Below are positions 16,559 to 28,076 of a DNA stretch of 64,000 nt, in pieces. Positions within the stretch are counted from its first letter, which is position 1. The number at the start of each line of letters is the position of its first letter. The translations under genes and the position numbers were made by a program. Below the pieces are notes generated by a model. That model was given only the letters and a program-made list of their open reading frames with translations, did no database searches and was not told where the DNA came from. Source of the DNA: CAVSEK01 sp963726975. Its GTDB lineage: Bacteria > Actinomycetota > Actinomycetes > Mycobacteriales > SCTD01. The DNA is taken from positions 1 through 64,000 of the forward strand of contig CAVSEK010000013.1 of assembly GCA_963726975.1 (NCBI GenBank), written 5' to 3'.

Positions 16559-16855
16559 ATGGCGCGGGTCAACGACGTGGGCGGCATGCAGGGCTTCGGG
16601 CCGGTGGAGCGCGAGCCGGACGAGCCGGCGTTCCACGCCGACTGGGAGGCGCACGTCTTCGCGATGAACCGGGCGCTGCTCGGCGCGGGGGTCTACAGCC
16701 TCGACGAGTTCCGCGACGCGATCGAGCGGATGCCGCCCCAGGACTACCTGGCGTCGTCCTACTACGAGAAGTGGTTCCACGCCGTCACGACGCTGTGCGT
16801 CGAGAAGGGCGTGCTGACCGCGTCGGAGGTGGCCGGTGCCGTACGCCACGGGTGA
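16559..16855 (+). CDS. nitrile hydratase beta subunit, N-terminal half (separate gene)
   Basis: The 98-residue protein matches the N-terminal domain of nitrile hydratase beta: 'RVNDVGGMQGFGPVE', 'EPAFHADWEAHVFAMNRAL', and 'YLASSYYEKWFHAVTTLCVE'. In most bacteria this is fused to the C-terminal barrel. Here it ends with its own TGA at 16855, and the barrel is a separate gene that starts 20 bases earlier in another frame. The frames are clean and the second has its own GTG, so this is a genuine split rather than an obvious indel. The ATG at 16559 follows GAGGCT by six bases (leaderless). The enzyme hydrates nitriles to amides. Confidence 0.88.
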   Translation: MARVNDVGGMQGFGPVEREPDEPAFHADWEAHVFAMNRALLGAGVYSLDEFRDAIERMPPQDYLASSYYEKWFHAVTTLCVEKGVLTASEVAGAVRHG

Positions 16856-17117
16856 CCGGGTGCGCACCCGCCGGACCGACCCGGCGCACCACACGCGGTT
16901 GCCGCGGTACGCCCGGGGCGCCGTCGGCACGGTCGTCAGCGCGCAGGGGGAGCACCCGCTGGCCGACGACCGGGCCCGGGGGCTGCCGGCGCCGGTCGAG
17001 CCGGTCTACACGGTGCGCTTCGCGGCGCAGGAGCTGTTCGGCGAGGGGGAGCACGCGGTGACGCTGGACCTGTGGGAGAGCTACCTGACGGCGGAGCCTG
17101 CAGGAGGCCCGCGGTGA
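16836..17117 (+). CDS. nitrile hydratase beta subunit, C-terminal half (separate gene)
   Basis: The 93-residue protein carries the SH3-like barrel of nitrile hydratase beta: 'YATGDRVRTRRTDPAHHTRL', 'RYARGAVGTVVSAQGEHPL', 'EPVYTVRFAAQELFG' and 'VTLDLWESYLTA'. The GTG at 16836 lies inside the end of the N-terminal half gene (20-base overlap). Its own TGA overlaps the alpha GTG as GTGA. A separated beta subunit is known from thiocyanate hydrolase and from the three-subunit toyocamycin nitrile hydratase, so a three-subunit enzyme is plausible. Confidence 0.87.
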   Translation: MPYATGDRVRTRRTDPAHHTRLPRYARGAVGTVVSAQGEHPLADDRARGLPAPVEPVYTVRFAAQELFGEGEHAVTLDLWESYLTAEPAGGPR

Positions 17118-17713
17118 GCGGGGACCACGGCGACGACCGGTCGGGCAGGATCGCGGCGGCGGTCCGGGGCGTGGAGGCGCTGCTCGAGGAGCGCGGGCTC
17201 GTCGACGCGAAGGAGCTCGACCGGGCGCTGGAGGCGTACCTGGCGCGCGCGTCGCCGGCCTCGGGCGCGCGGGTGGTGGCGCGGGCGTGGGTGGACGACG
17301 GCTTCCGGCGCCGCCTGCTCTCCGGGGCGAACGAGGCGCTGCCCGAGGTCGGCCTGTCCATGGGCGGCGGGCTGCAGGAGCAGCGGCTGGAGGTGCGGGA
17401 GAACACCGCGACCACCCACCACGTGGTCGTGTGCACGCTGTGCTCCTGCTACCCGATCGCGCTGCTCGGGCCGTCGCCGACCTGGTACAAGAGCGAGGCC
17501 TACCGCTCGCGGGTCGTGCGCGAGCCGAGGAGCGTGCTCGCCGAGTTCGGGCTCGACCTCGCCGCGGACATGGACGTGACGGTCTGGGACGCGACGGCGG
17601 AGACGCGCTACATGGTCCTGCCGCGGCGCCCGGCGGGCACCGAGGGGCTGTCGGAGCAGGAGCTCGCGGCGCTGGTGACGCGCGACGGTCTGCTCGGGGT
17701 CGCGGCGGTCTGA
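17114..17713 (+). CDS. nitrile hydratase alpha subunit, cobalt type
   Basis: This 199-residue catalytic subunit carries the metal site 'VCTLCSCYP', with Cys107, Cys110 and Cys112. Thr between the first and second Cys marks the cobalt (not iron) class. Further family parts are 'VVARAWVDDGFRRRLLSGA', 'TTHHVVVCTLCSCYPIALLG', 'PTWYKSEAYRSRVVREPRSV' and 'WDATAETRYMVLP'. The GTG at 17114 has AGGAGG eight bases upstream and overlaps the previous stop. Gene order is beta-N, beta-C, alpha. No cobalt-insertion activator or amidase gene follows. The natural nitrile (or cyanate-like) substrate is unknown. Confidence 0.93.
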   Translation: MSGDHGDDRSGRIAAAVRGVEALLEERGLVDAKELDRALEAYLARASPASGARVVARAWVDDGFRRRLLSGANEALPEVGLSMGGGLQEQRLEVRENTATTHHVVVCTLCSCYPIALLGPSPTWYKSEAYRSRVVREPRSVLAEFGLDLAADMDVTVWDATAETRYMVLPRRPAGTEGLSEQELAALVTRDGLLGVAAV

Positions 17714-17820
17714 CCGGGTCTGCGGGGCGAGGCGGCACCCTACGCCACGGGGGTCGGGCCAGGCAGCTCTGGCCCCGTCGGGTCAGGCGGCACCACCCGC
17801 CCCCGGCCTGCGGCGGCCCT

Positions 17821-17849
17821 GTCGAGGACCCGGGCGGGGGGTCTTCGAC
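17821..17849 (+). terminator. hairpin after the nitrile hydratase operon
   Basis: GTCGAGGACCC (17821-17831) pairs with GGGTCTTCGAC (17839-17849), with one G-T pair and a seven-base loop. It lies 108 bases past the alpha-subunit stop, in the 260-base gap before the next gene. There is no T-run, as is usual in this kind of genome. Confidence 0.5.
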
Positions 17850-17891
17850 CAGACCGCGTCCGGGAGGGGGGGAAGGCGGCTCCTGCCTGCC

Positions 17892-17897
17892 TAACCT
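17892..17897 (+). promoter_or_regulatory. candidate -10 of the secreted Ig-like protein gene
   Basis: TAACCT fits the TANNNT -10 pattern and lies 75 bases before the ATG at 17973. Its surroundings (CTGCC before, CCGCG after) match the hexamer at 39112-39117 before another secreted protein. No convincing -35 is seen. Confidence 0.3.
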
Positions 17898-17972
17898 CCG
17901 CGAGCGCCCCCGCAGCGGACGGCGCCGCGCCGCGCGCCGCACGCGCCCGGGCGACTCGCAGAAGGACCGTGC

Positions 17973-20900
17973 ATGCCCCCACAGCCCGACCGTCGGCACC
18001 GGGCCGACGCGCCCGCCAGGACCGTCCTCACCCGCCTCGCCACCGTCCTCGGGGTCCTGGTGGCCCTGCTGACGGTGGTCCCCGCGACCTCCGCCTCCGC
18101 GGACGTCCCGGCCCCCCGCATCAGCTCCGTGTCGCCGGTCATCGCGCAGAACGACTCCACCCTGTTCGCCACGTCCGGCGCGACGATGATCATCAACGGC
18201 GAGGGCTTCGGCAACGCCCCGCCGACGGTGACCGAGTCGCCGTTCCTCGGTGCCGAGCTCGGCACGTCGGCCGTGGGCGTCCAGGCCAACACGCGCTACC
18301 TGCACATCACCGCCGTGCAGCCCGACGGGAGCTGCGGCGGCTTCTGCGACGAGTACTCCTACATGGGCCTGTACCCCAACGACGACACCTTCGGCGACTG
18401 CTACGTGACCATCGGGTCGTGGCGCGACGACCGGATCATCGTGCTGCTCGACGGCACCGGGGTCTACGCCTGCCACAACCTCACGGTCGGCGACCACATG
18501 AGCGTCGAGGTCTGGTCGACGGACGGTCGCGGCTGGGGCACGGACCCCGGCTCCGGGGACTTCCGTTCGGCGACGCGCGGCCGCAGGGCGACCTGCCGCA
18601 GGTCGTCGCGGCCACGCCGGCCAGCGGCCCCGTCGGCGGCGGCACCTGGGACGTCGACGGCACGCCCAACCCGGACGGGTCGATCACGCTGCACGGCTCC
18701 GGCTTCGTCGACACCCAGGTGGTGTGGTTCGGCGACGGCGGCCTTTCCGGCGCGGTGGCGACCCGGGACTACTGGGTCAACAGCGACAACGAGATGGTGG
18801 TCCACCCGCCGCGAGCCCCGTCGGGGCTGGACCAGGGGGTGTTCATCAGCATCTACCGCGGCGGGCACGGCACCTCGCACCTGCCCTGCACGCTGGTCGT
18901 CGCCTGCTCGGGCGGCGTCTTCTACTACCAGAGCCCGTCCACCGTCTTCCCCCGGGTGGACACCGGTCCGATCGACGTGGACTACCCCGACCACGCCCTC
19001 TCGCTCGTCGGCGGGCAGGACCTCGACGGGCAGAACTGCCCCGGCTCGGCGCCCTCGGGCACCTCGGGGCTGGCCTACAGCGCCTCGGCCTCGATCACCG
19101 GCGGACCGATCAGCTTCACGGGCACGCCGCAGACCTCGGTCAACACCGTCATCTCCTCCCTCCAGGTCCCGCTGCGGGTCGAGGTCGAGAACCCGGTGAC
19201 GATCAACGTCTCGCTCAACGGGTCGATCTCCGGCTGCCACGCCATCCCGCTCGGCCTCAGCGTCCCGGGCGTCGGTGGGCTCGAGATGCTCATCGGCGGC
19301 AACATCAGCGGTTCGTACTCCGTGACCGTGACGCTGCACAAGGGCAGCTTCGTGCTCAACACCGGCTTCGTGCCGGGCCAGCTGCTCGGCGCGAGCATCC
19401 CCGACGAGGGGCAGGACTGCGTCGACGAGGACGGTGCCAAGAGCGAGTGCCTGACCGTCGACCACTCGCTGTCGCTGTCCGGCTCGGTGTTCCTGTCGCC
19501 GCTGTGGCTGCACGCCGGCTTCGAGGTGGAGGACGTGTTCTCCTTCTCGGCCGGCGCCGGCCTGAGCATCGCGGCCACCGCCCAGACCACGACGGAGCGG
19601 CCGTTCGACTACTCCGTCTGCCTCGGCGCCACGAGCAGCGTGGCGATCAACGCCTTCGGCAGCTACGAGTACACCCACAACGGCCGCATCTGGGGCCCGC
19701 ACCTGCTCGCCGGCAACGGGGAGCTGTGCCCGCTCGGCGCGACCGAGCAGGGTCCGGGTGAGGTCGCGGTCGGGCTCGAGTCGGACGCGCCGGACGGCGT
19801 GGCGATCGGCACGCCGGTCACCTACACGGCCACGCTCGAGCCGGGCGACGCCACCGGCACGGTGACGTTCGCCGACGGGGCCGTCGTGGTCGAGGACTGC
19901 GAGGAGGTCCCCGTCGTCGACGGCTCGGCCACCTGCGAGCAGACCTACGACGCGGCCGGGACGCACAGCATCCTGGCCTCCTACGGCGGCGACGACGCCT
20001 ACGGCTCCGCGTACTCGACGGAGCCGCTGCTGCAGGAGGTGGCGGCCGCGCCGCTGCCCGTCATCGCGGACCTGCCGACCAGCGGGACGTACGGCGGCGG
20101 GTTCACCGCCACCGTCGCGGACGGCGGTGACGCGGGAGTCTCCGTGTCGTCGGCCACGACCGACGTCTGCGCGGTCGGCACCGACGGCCTCACCGTCTCC
20201 TACGTGTCCTCGGGCACCTGCCGGCTCACCGCGCACGCCGGTGACGTGGCCGGCGCCGAGCAGACCGTCGAGGTGGCGCGGGCGCCGCTGACGGTCCTCG
20301 CCTCCGGCGGTCGGTCCGTCTACGGCTCGGCGCCCGTCGTCCGGCCGCTCTACCGCGGCCTCGTCGGCGGCGACGCGGCTCCCGCGTCCGTGCCCACGTG
20401 CACCACGACCGCCACGGTGCGGTCGCACGCCGGCACGGCCTGGCCGACCACGTGCACCGGGCCGGCCGAGGACGCGCACTACGCGATCACCTACCAGCGC
20501 GGGAAGGTCGTCGTCGACCGGGCTGCGCTGACCGTGGTCGCACCTTCGCCGGTCGTGGCCTTCGGGACGGCACCGGCCGCGCTCGCCCCGCAGTACGCCG
20601 GCTTCGTCAACGGGCAGGGGCCGGCGGTGCTGACCAGCGCGGCCCGCTGCTCCACGACGGCGCGCGCCACCTCGCCGGTCGGCAGCTACCCGAGCAGCTG
20701 CACGGGCGTGAGCGCCCGCGACTACCTGCCCGTCTACCTGCCCGGCCAGGTGCAGGTGAAGGCCGGCGCCCCGACGGTCACGCTGGTGCAGCCGGCGCAG
20801 GGCGCGGTCTACCGCCGCGGCCAGGCCGTGGTCGCGCAGTTCTCCTGCGCTCCCGGCGCCGGGGCGACCGTCGGCCTCGTGCACCGGCACCGTGGTCAGC

Positions 20901-21008
20901 GGCAGCCGGCTGCCCACCGGCACCCGCGGCGTCCGGACCTTCACGGTCACGGCCGTCGGGTCCGACGGGCAGCAGACCGTGGTGCAGCGGACGTACACCG
21001 TCTCGTAG
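17973..21008 (+). CDS. large secreted Ig-like repeat protein (two frameshifts)
   Basis: This exported protein has about 1,010 residues. The signal peptide is clear: an Arg-rich start, then 'LATVLGVLVALLTVVPATSA' and a cleavable 'SASA' site near residue 43. The N-terminal region resembles an IPT/TIG-type beta domain ('PRISSVSPVIAQNDSTLFAT'). A Cys-containing beta-rich middle follows. Then comes an Ig-like_3 domain ('GTPVTYTATLEPGDATGTVT' to 'AGTHSILASYGGDDAYGSAY') and two MBG-type repeats ('APLTVLASGGRSVYGSAPVV' and 'AALTVVAPSPVVAFGTAPAA'). The last domain ends 'TFTVTAVGSDGQQTVV'. Indels near 18575 and 20878 shift the frame; each lies in a short G or C run. There is no LPXTG or membrane tail, so it is probably released. 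Confidence 0.75.
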
Positions 21009-21025
21009 CAGCAGCCACGTCCTCC

Positions 21026-21059
21026 AGGCGGCGTCCGGGCTCCGGCCCGGGCGCCGCCT
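21026..21059 (+). terminator. terminator after the secreted Ig-like gene
   Basis: AGGCGGCG (21026-21033) pairs with CGCCGCCT (21052-21059); inner CCGGG and CCCGG extend the stem. It begins 17 bases after the stop codon. No T-run follows. Confidence 0.7.
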
Positions 21060-21258
21060 GTCGTCTCCGGACCGCGGACCGGTGCGCTCATCGGGCACTG
21101 CACGGGGGTCGCCGGTCCGGCTGCGCGACGGACGCACCGCCGGCGACCCCGACACCCGGGCGGCCTGAGCGGGACTCGTCGCTGTCGCCGGAGCGGCCGT
21201 CGCCGGCACGTCCCGGCGCGCTGTGGCCGCGTCGGCGCCCGCGGGGGAGACTGCTCGG

Positions 21259-22461
21259 GTGCCGCTCCTGCCTGCGCCCCCGCCCGGCGACGCCGCCGTC
21301 GACTGGGTCGCCGAGCACCTCGGCGACCTGTGCGACGAGCCGCCGCGGGCGAGCGGTGCCTTCCGGGGAGGGCAGGCGGCGGCCGACGCCGCCCTCGACG
21401 GGCTCGACCTGACCGGCTACGCGAAGCGCCGCAGCACCGTCCTGCCCGTCGAGCGGCGCGGCGCGAGCCGGTTGTCGCCGTACGTCCGGCACGGGTTGCT
21501 GACCCTGCCGCGGCTCTGGGCGGCGGCGGGCGCCGCGCCGCACCAGGACCGGGAGAAGTTCCGCGACGAGCTGCTCTGGCAGGAGTACGCGCGGCACGTC
21601 TACGCGCGGCTCGGCGCGGCGACCCGGGAGGACTGGCGCGCAGGGCAGCCGAGGCCGACGCGCTGGGACGACCCGTGGCCGCGCGAGATGGCCTGCATGG
21701 CCTTCGTCCGCGACGAGCTCGAGACCGACGGGTGGCTGGTCAACCAGACCCGCATGTGGGTGGCGAGCCAGTGGAGCGTGCGCGCCGGGCACGACTGGCG
21801 CGAGGGCGAGGACGTGCTCTACCGGCACCTGCTCGACGGGTCGCGGGCCGCGAACCGGCTCGGTTGGCAGTGGACCGTCGGCACCGGCTCGGGCAAGGCG
21901 TACGGCTTCAGCCGCTGGCAGGTCGAGAAGCGGGCGCCGGAGCTGTGCCGCGCTTGCCCCCTGCAGCGCGCGTGCCCGGTGCAGGACTGGCCGGAGGCGG
22001 ACCTCGGTCCGCGGGTGGCGCCACCGGCGGGCCTCGTCGACGGCACCACGGACGGGGGGCCGCGCGAGCCGGAGGTGACCGGCGAGCCGGACGCCGTCTG
22101 GCTGACGGCGGAGTCGCTCGGCAGCGACGACCCGGCGCTGCAGGCCTTCCCGGACCTGCCGCGGGTGTTCGTCTTCGACGAGCCGCTGCTGCAGCGGCTG
22201 CGGCTCGCCGGGATGCGCCTGGTGTTCCTGGCGCAGGCGCTCGCGGAGCTCGACGTCGAGGTGCGCCGCGGCGACCCGGTGCAGGAGCTCACCGGGCGAC
22301 GGCTGGCGGTGACGCACGCCCCGGTTCCCGGCTTCCGGCGCCGGGCACGCGCCGTGCCGGTCGTCGCGACGCACCCGTGGCCGTGGCTGGTGCCCCCGGG
22401 CAGCGGTTCGATGAGGTCGTTCAGCGCCTGGCGGCGCTCCCACCGGGTCGGAGGTCGGTGA
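21259..22461 (+). CDS. photolyase/cryptochrome-family protein with swapped domain order
   Basis: The 400-residue protein has the FAD-binding half first: 'RRGASRLSPYVRHGLLTL' (69-85), 'LLWQEYARHVYARLG' (105-119), 'ETDGWLVNQTRMWVASQWSV' (155-174), and 'ANRLGWQWTVGTGSGKAYGF' (198-217). A Cys cluster, 'CRACPLQRACP' (C230, C233, C239), follows. The alpha/beta antenna-type domain then comes last: 'AVWLTAESLGSDDPALQAF' (279-297), 'VFVFDEPLL', 'LVFLAQALAELDVEVRRGDP', and 'RSFSAWRR' near 386. Canonical photolyases have the opposite order. GTG 21259 is chosen over 21223 because GAGACT precedes it by exactly six bases. A GTGA overlap couples it to the arsenate-reductase-like gene. Repair or light sensing is inferred. 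Confidence 0.85.
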   Translation: MPLLPAPPPGDAAVDWVAEHLGDLCDEPPRASGAFRGGQAAADAALDGLDLTGYAKRRSTVLPVERRGASRLSPYVRHGLLTLPRLWAAAGAAPHQDREKFRDELLWQEYARHVYARLGAATREDWRAGQPRPTRWDDPWPREMACMAFVRDELETDGWLVNQTRMWVASQWSVRAGHDWREGEDVLYRHLLDGSRAANRLGWQWTVGTGSGKAYGFSRWQVEKRAPELCRACPLQRACPVQDWPEADLGPRVAPPAGLVDGTTDGGPREPEVTGEPDAVWLTAESLGSDDPALQAFPDLPRVFVFDEPLLQRLRLAGMRLVFLAQALAELDVEVRRGDPVQELTGRRLAVTHAPVPGFRRRARAVPVVATHPWPWLVPPGSGSMRSFSAWRRSHRVGGR

Positions 22462-22850
22462 CCGTGGACGTGCTCTTCGCCTGCGTCCACAACGGCGGCC
22501 GGTCGCTGGCCGCCAAGGTGCTGCTCGAGCACCACGCGGCCGGGAGGGTGCGGGTGCGCTCGGCCGGGTCGCGGCCCGGGGCCGGTCTCAACCCGTTCGT
22601 CGTGCAGGTGCTCGAGGAACGCGGCCTGTCGACCGAGGGGGAGCAGCCCAGCCTGCTCACGCGCGACGGGGTGGAGCAGGCCGACCTGGTCGTGACGATG
22701 GGGTGCGGGGAGACCTGCCCGGTCGTGCCCGGCACGCGCTACGAGGACTGGCCGGTGGAGGACCCGTCCGGCCAGGACCTCGAGTCCGTGCGGCGGGTCG
22801 TCGACGACGTCGACGCCCGTGTGCGTGACCTGCTCGACCGTCTCGCCTGA
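22458..22850 (+). CDS. arsenate reductase / low-molecular-weight phosphatase family protein
   Basis: This 130-residue protein has the CX5R phosphate-binding loop at its N-terminus: C9 to R15 in 'LFACVHNGGRSLAA'. 'SAGSRPGAGLNPFVVQVLEE', 'VVTMGCGETCPVVPGTRYED' and 'DWPVEDPSGQ' are the arsenate reductase (thioredoxin or mycoredoxin-linked) pattern rather than a tyrosine phosphatase. The GTG at 22458 overlaps the photolyase stop as GTGA and has GGAGG five bases upstream, so it is made as part of that operon. No ArsR, ArsB or Acr3 gene is nearby, so arsenic function is not certain. Confidence 0.88.
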   Translation: MTVDVLFACVHNGGRSLAAKVLLEHHAAGRVRVRSAGSRPGAGLNPFVVQVLEERGLSTEGEQPSLLTRDGVEQADLVVTMGCGETCPVVPGTRYEDWPVEDPSGQDLESVRRVVDDVDARVRDLLDRLA

Positions 22851-22886
22851 GCCCGGCACTCCGGGCCGGCGGGTCGCCCCGCACGA

Positions 22887-22928
22887 CGGCGCCCGGGCCG
22901 ACCGCCGGAGCGGCCGACCCGGGCGCCG
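22887..22928. terminator. bidirectional terminator between the arsC-like gene and katG
   Basis: A perfect 11-base-pair stem: CGGCGCCCGGG (22887-22897) pairs with CCCGGGCGCCG (22918-22928), with a 20-base loop. It fills the 96-base gap between two convergent genes and would stop both. Confidence 0.75.
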
Positions 22929-22946
22929 GGTCGAGCGGGGGAGGAC

Positions 22947-25223
<2,277 letters not shown>

Positions 25224-25257
25224 GTCGTACCTCTCTCGTGGGGCGTCGATCGGGGAG

Positions 25258-25722
25258 TCAGGGGGTGGGGCGGGCGCGGCAGTCGGCGCAGCGTCCCCAG
25301 TAGACGACCTCGGCCTCGTCGAGCAGGAAGCCGGCGTCGTCGGAGGCGGTCAGGCAGGGCGTCCGGCCGGTCGCGCAGTCCACGTCGACCACCCGGCCGC
25401 AGCCGCGGCAGACGGCGTGGTGGTGGTTGTCGCCGACGCGGGCCTCGTAGCGGGCGACGGAGCCGGCGGGCTGGATCCGGCGCACGAGCCCGGCGTCGTG
25501 CAGCGCGCGCAGCACGTCGTAGACGGCCTGGTGCGAGACGCTGCCGAGCCGGGTGCGGGTCGCCCGCAGCAGGGTGTCGGTGTCGGCGTGCGGGTGCTCG
25601 TGCACGGCGGCCAGGACGGCGAGCCGTGGGCCGGTGACCCGCAGCGAGACGGCGCGCAGCGCACGCTCGAGCGCCGCCGGCTCCTGCAGCGCGGGCTCGC
25701 GCGGCAGCTCGGTCGTCGTCAC
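25258..25722 (-). CDS. furA: FurA-type peroxide/iron-responsive repressor
   Basis: This 154-residue Fur-family regulator precedes katG. Its winged helix is 'LRVTGPRLAVLAAVHEHPHA' to 'VSHQAVYDVLRALHDAGLVR'. Metal sites are 'DNHHHAVCRGCGRVVDVDC' (His cluster and a Cys pair) and 'WGRCADCRARP' at the tail. The GTG at 25720-25722 is taken as start. A 34-base gap to katG implies co-transcription. By family knowledge it represses furA-katG until peroxide oxidises its metal ligands. A dyad 23 bases upstream is a likely operator. Confidence 0.93.
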   Translation of the reverse strand: MTTTELPREPALQEPAALERALRAVSLRVTGPRLAVLAAVHEHPHADTDTLLRATRTRLGSVSHQAVYDVLRALHDAGLVRRIQPAGSVARYEARVGDNHHHAVCRGCGRVVDVDCATGRTPCLTASDDAGFLLDEAEVVYWGRCADCRARPTP

Positions 25723-25744
25723 AGGCCCCACTCTGCCGTACGAT

Positions 25745-25764
25745 CTGGAACTGTTCAAGTCCAG
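25745..25764. promoter_or_regulatory. candidate FurA operator
   Basis: An imperfect dyad with CTGGA and TCCAG arms occupies 25745-25764, with an inner GAAC-TG-TTC half (25748-25756). It lies 23 bases upstream of the furA GTG, where autoregulation is expected. It is unusually A/T-rich for this window. Confidence 0.5.
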
Positions 25765-25801
25765 TCGGCGGCGCGTAGGCCGGCAGCGGGGAGGTCGGGT
25801 C

Positions 25802-26053
25802 GTGCGGTGGCGCAGGCGCAAGACGGAGCGCGCGGACGGGCAGGCGGCAGGGCGGGCGGCAGGGCGGCGGCGCTTCGAGCGGGTGATGTTCTCCTTCATG
25901 GGGCCGCCGCAGGTCGGTGACGTCTCGGAGCCCGTGACGGTGGTCCCCGACCACGCGCAGCTGCACTGCCGCCGGTGCGGCCGGCCGTGGGACGACCACG
26001 AGGTCGTCCGCACCGTCTCGATGACCTACGCGCGCTGCCCCGGGCGGGCCTGA
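25802..26053 (+). CDS. small hypothetical protein with Cys-rich C-terminus
   Basis: The 83-residue basic protein begins 'VRWRRRKTERADGQAAGRAA' at GTG 25802, with GGGGAGG seven or eight bases upstream. The C-terminal half contains 'LHCRRCGRPWDDHEVVRT' and 'YARCPGRA', that is C-x2-C plus a later Cys, like a zinc ribbon missing one ligand. The Arg-rich start suggests nucleic acid contact, but no family is recognised. It is divergent from furA-katG and may share the operator region. Confidence 0.55.
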   Translation: MRWRRRKTERADGQAAGRAAGRRRFERVMFSFMGPPQVGDVSEPVTVVPDHAQLHCRRCGRPWDDHEVVRTVSMTYARCPGRA

Positions 26054-26125
26054 GGGCGCCCGGCGTACGGGTGACGCGCCGGGAAGCTGCTGGACAGGCG
26101 GCGGCCCCCCCTCCACGATCTGCGC

Positions 26126-26935
26126 GTGGGCCCGGTCGGCAGCAGCGGCGGCGCGGGCGCCGACGCGGGCGCGGCGTCGTCGGCGGGCGCGCCCCCGGTC
26201 GTGCGCGCCGTGCGCGACCTGCTGGTGCAGGCGGCGGTGCTGCTCGGCCTCATGGCCGTGTACCTGGTGGGCCGCGCCCTCGCCGACGGCGAGCTCACGT
26301 CCGCCCTCGAGCACGCCACGGACCTGTTCGACCTCGAGGACCGGCTGGGCCTGCCCAGCGAGCTCGGCGTGCAGCAGTGGCTGCTCGGCCACGACGTCCT
26401 CGCCCGGGGCGCCACGACCTACTACGCCGCCGTGCACTTCCCGCTGACGGGCGCGGCGCTCGTCTTCCTGCACCTGCGGCGCCGCGCGCTCTACCGCTGG
26501 ACGCGGGACGTGCTCATGGCGCTCACCGCCGCCGGGCTGGTGCTGGCCTTCGTCTTCCCGCTGGCGCCGCCCCGCCTCGTGCCCTCGCTGGGCTTCGTCG
26601 ACCTCGGCGCGGCGCTCGGGCCGTCGGTGTACGGGCCGCCCGGCTCCGACGTCGCGAACCAGTTCGCCGCGATGCCGTCGCTGCACGTCGGCTGGGCGCT
26701 GCTCGTCGGGACCGCGCTGGCCCGCGCCGGACGTACGCCCTGGCGGTGGCTGTGGCTGCTCCACCCGCTGGTGACCGTGCTCGTCGTCGTCGGGACCGGC
26801 AACCACTACTGGACCGATGCCGTCGTGGCCGCCGGACTGCTGCTCGTGGCGCTCGCCGTGGTGAGCGGCCTGCACGGTGCTGCGGCGCGCCGTTGGACGG
26901 CGCCCGCGCCGGGTGGTTCTGTGGGCCGCTCCTGA
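26126..26935 (+). CDS. PAP2-superfamily membrane phosphatase / inositolphosphotransferase-like
   Basis: This polytopic protein of 269 residues has about six membrane helices ('LLVQAAVLLGLMAVYLVG', 'DVLMALTAAGLVLAFVFPLA', 'LWLLHPLVTVLVVVGTG', 'AAGLLLVALAVVSGL'). The catalytic motifs are 'AAMPSLHVGWAL' and 'GTGNHYWTDAVVA', matching the PAP2_3 group near aureobasidin-resistance/inositolphosphotransferase proteins. The substrate is probably a lipid or polyprenyl phosphate at the outer face. The GTG at 26126 follows CACGAT by six bases (leaderless). It lies just before the sugar ABC ATPase gene. Confidence 0.88.
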   Translation: MGPVGSSGGAGADAGAASSAGAPPVVRAVRDLLVQAAVLLGLMAVYLVGRALADGELTSALEHATDLFDLEDRLGLPSELGVQQWLLGHDVLARGATTYYAAVHFPLTGAALVFLHLRRRALYRWTRDVLMALTAAGLVLAFVFPLAPPRLVPSLGFVDLGAALGPSVYGPPGSDVANQFAAMPSLHVGWALLVGTALARAGRTPWRWLWLLHPLVTVLVVVGTGNHYWTDAVVAAGLLLVALAVVSGLHGAAARRWTAPAPGGSVGRS

Positions 26936-26977
26936 CCGGCACCCGCCGGTGGGGCCTGGTCGAGGAGGCAGCAGGGC

Positions 26978-28060
<1,083 letters not shown>

Positions 28061-28076
28061 GGCCCGGGCGCCCGGC

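Noticed and set aside
13413..16667. A very long plus-strand open frame of over 1,000 codons across selO
   Set aside because: It is Gly/Arg/Ala-rich, without any motif, and lies opposite a clear selO gene. Long antisense open frames are expected at this G+C.
16559..17713. Thiocyanate hydrolase instead of nitrile hydratase
   Set aside because: The subunits are shorter than thiocyanate hydrolase subunits, and the alpha sequence follows the cobalt nitrile hydratase pattern. It remains a possible substrate and is noted as such.
17714..17972. Small gene in the gap after nitrile hydratase
   Set aside because: No open frame with start and ribosome site; the gap is explained by a terminator hairpin and the promoter of the next gene.
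18464..21103. A long minus-strand open frame opposite the secreted Ig-like gene
   Set aside because: Low-complexity composition and no recognisable domain; the plus-strand gene has a signal peptide and known repeats.
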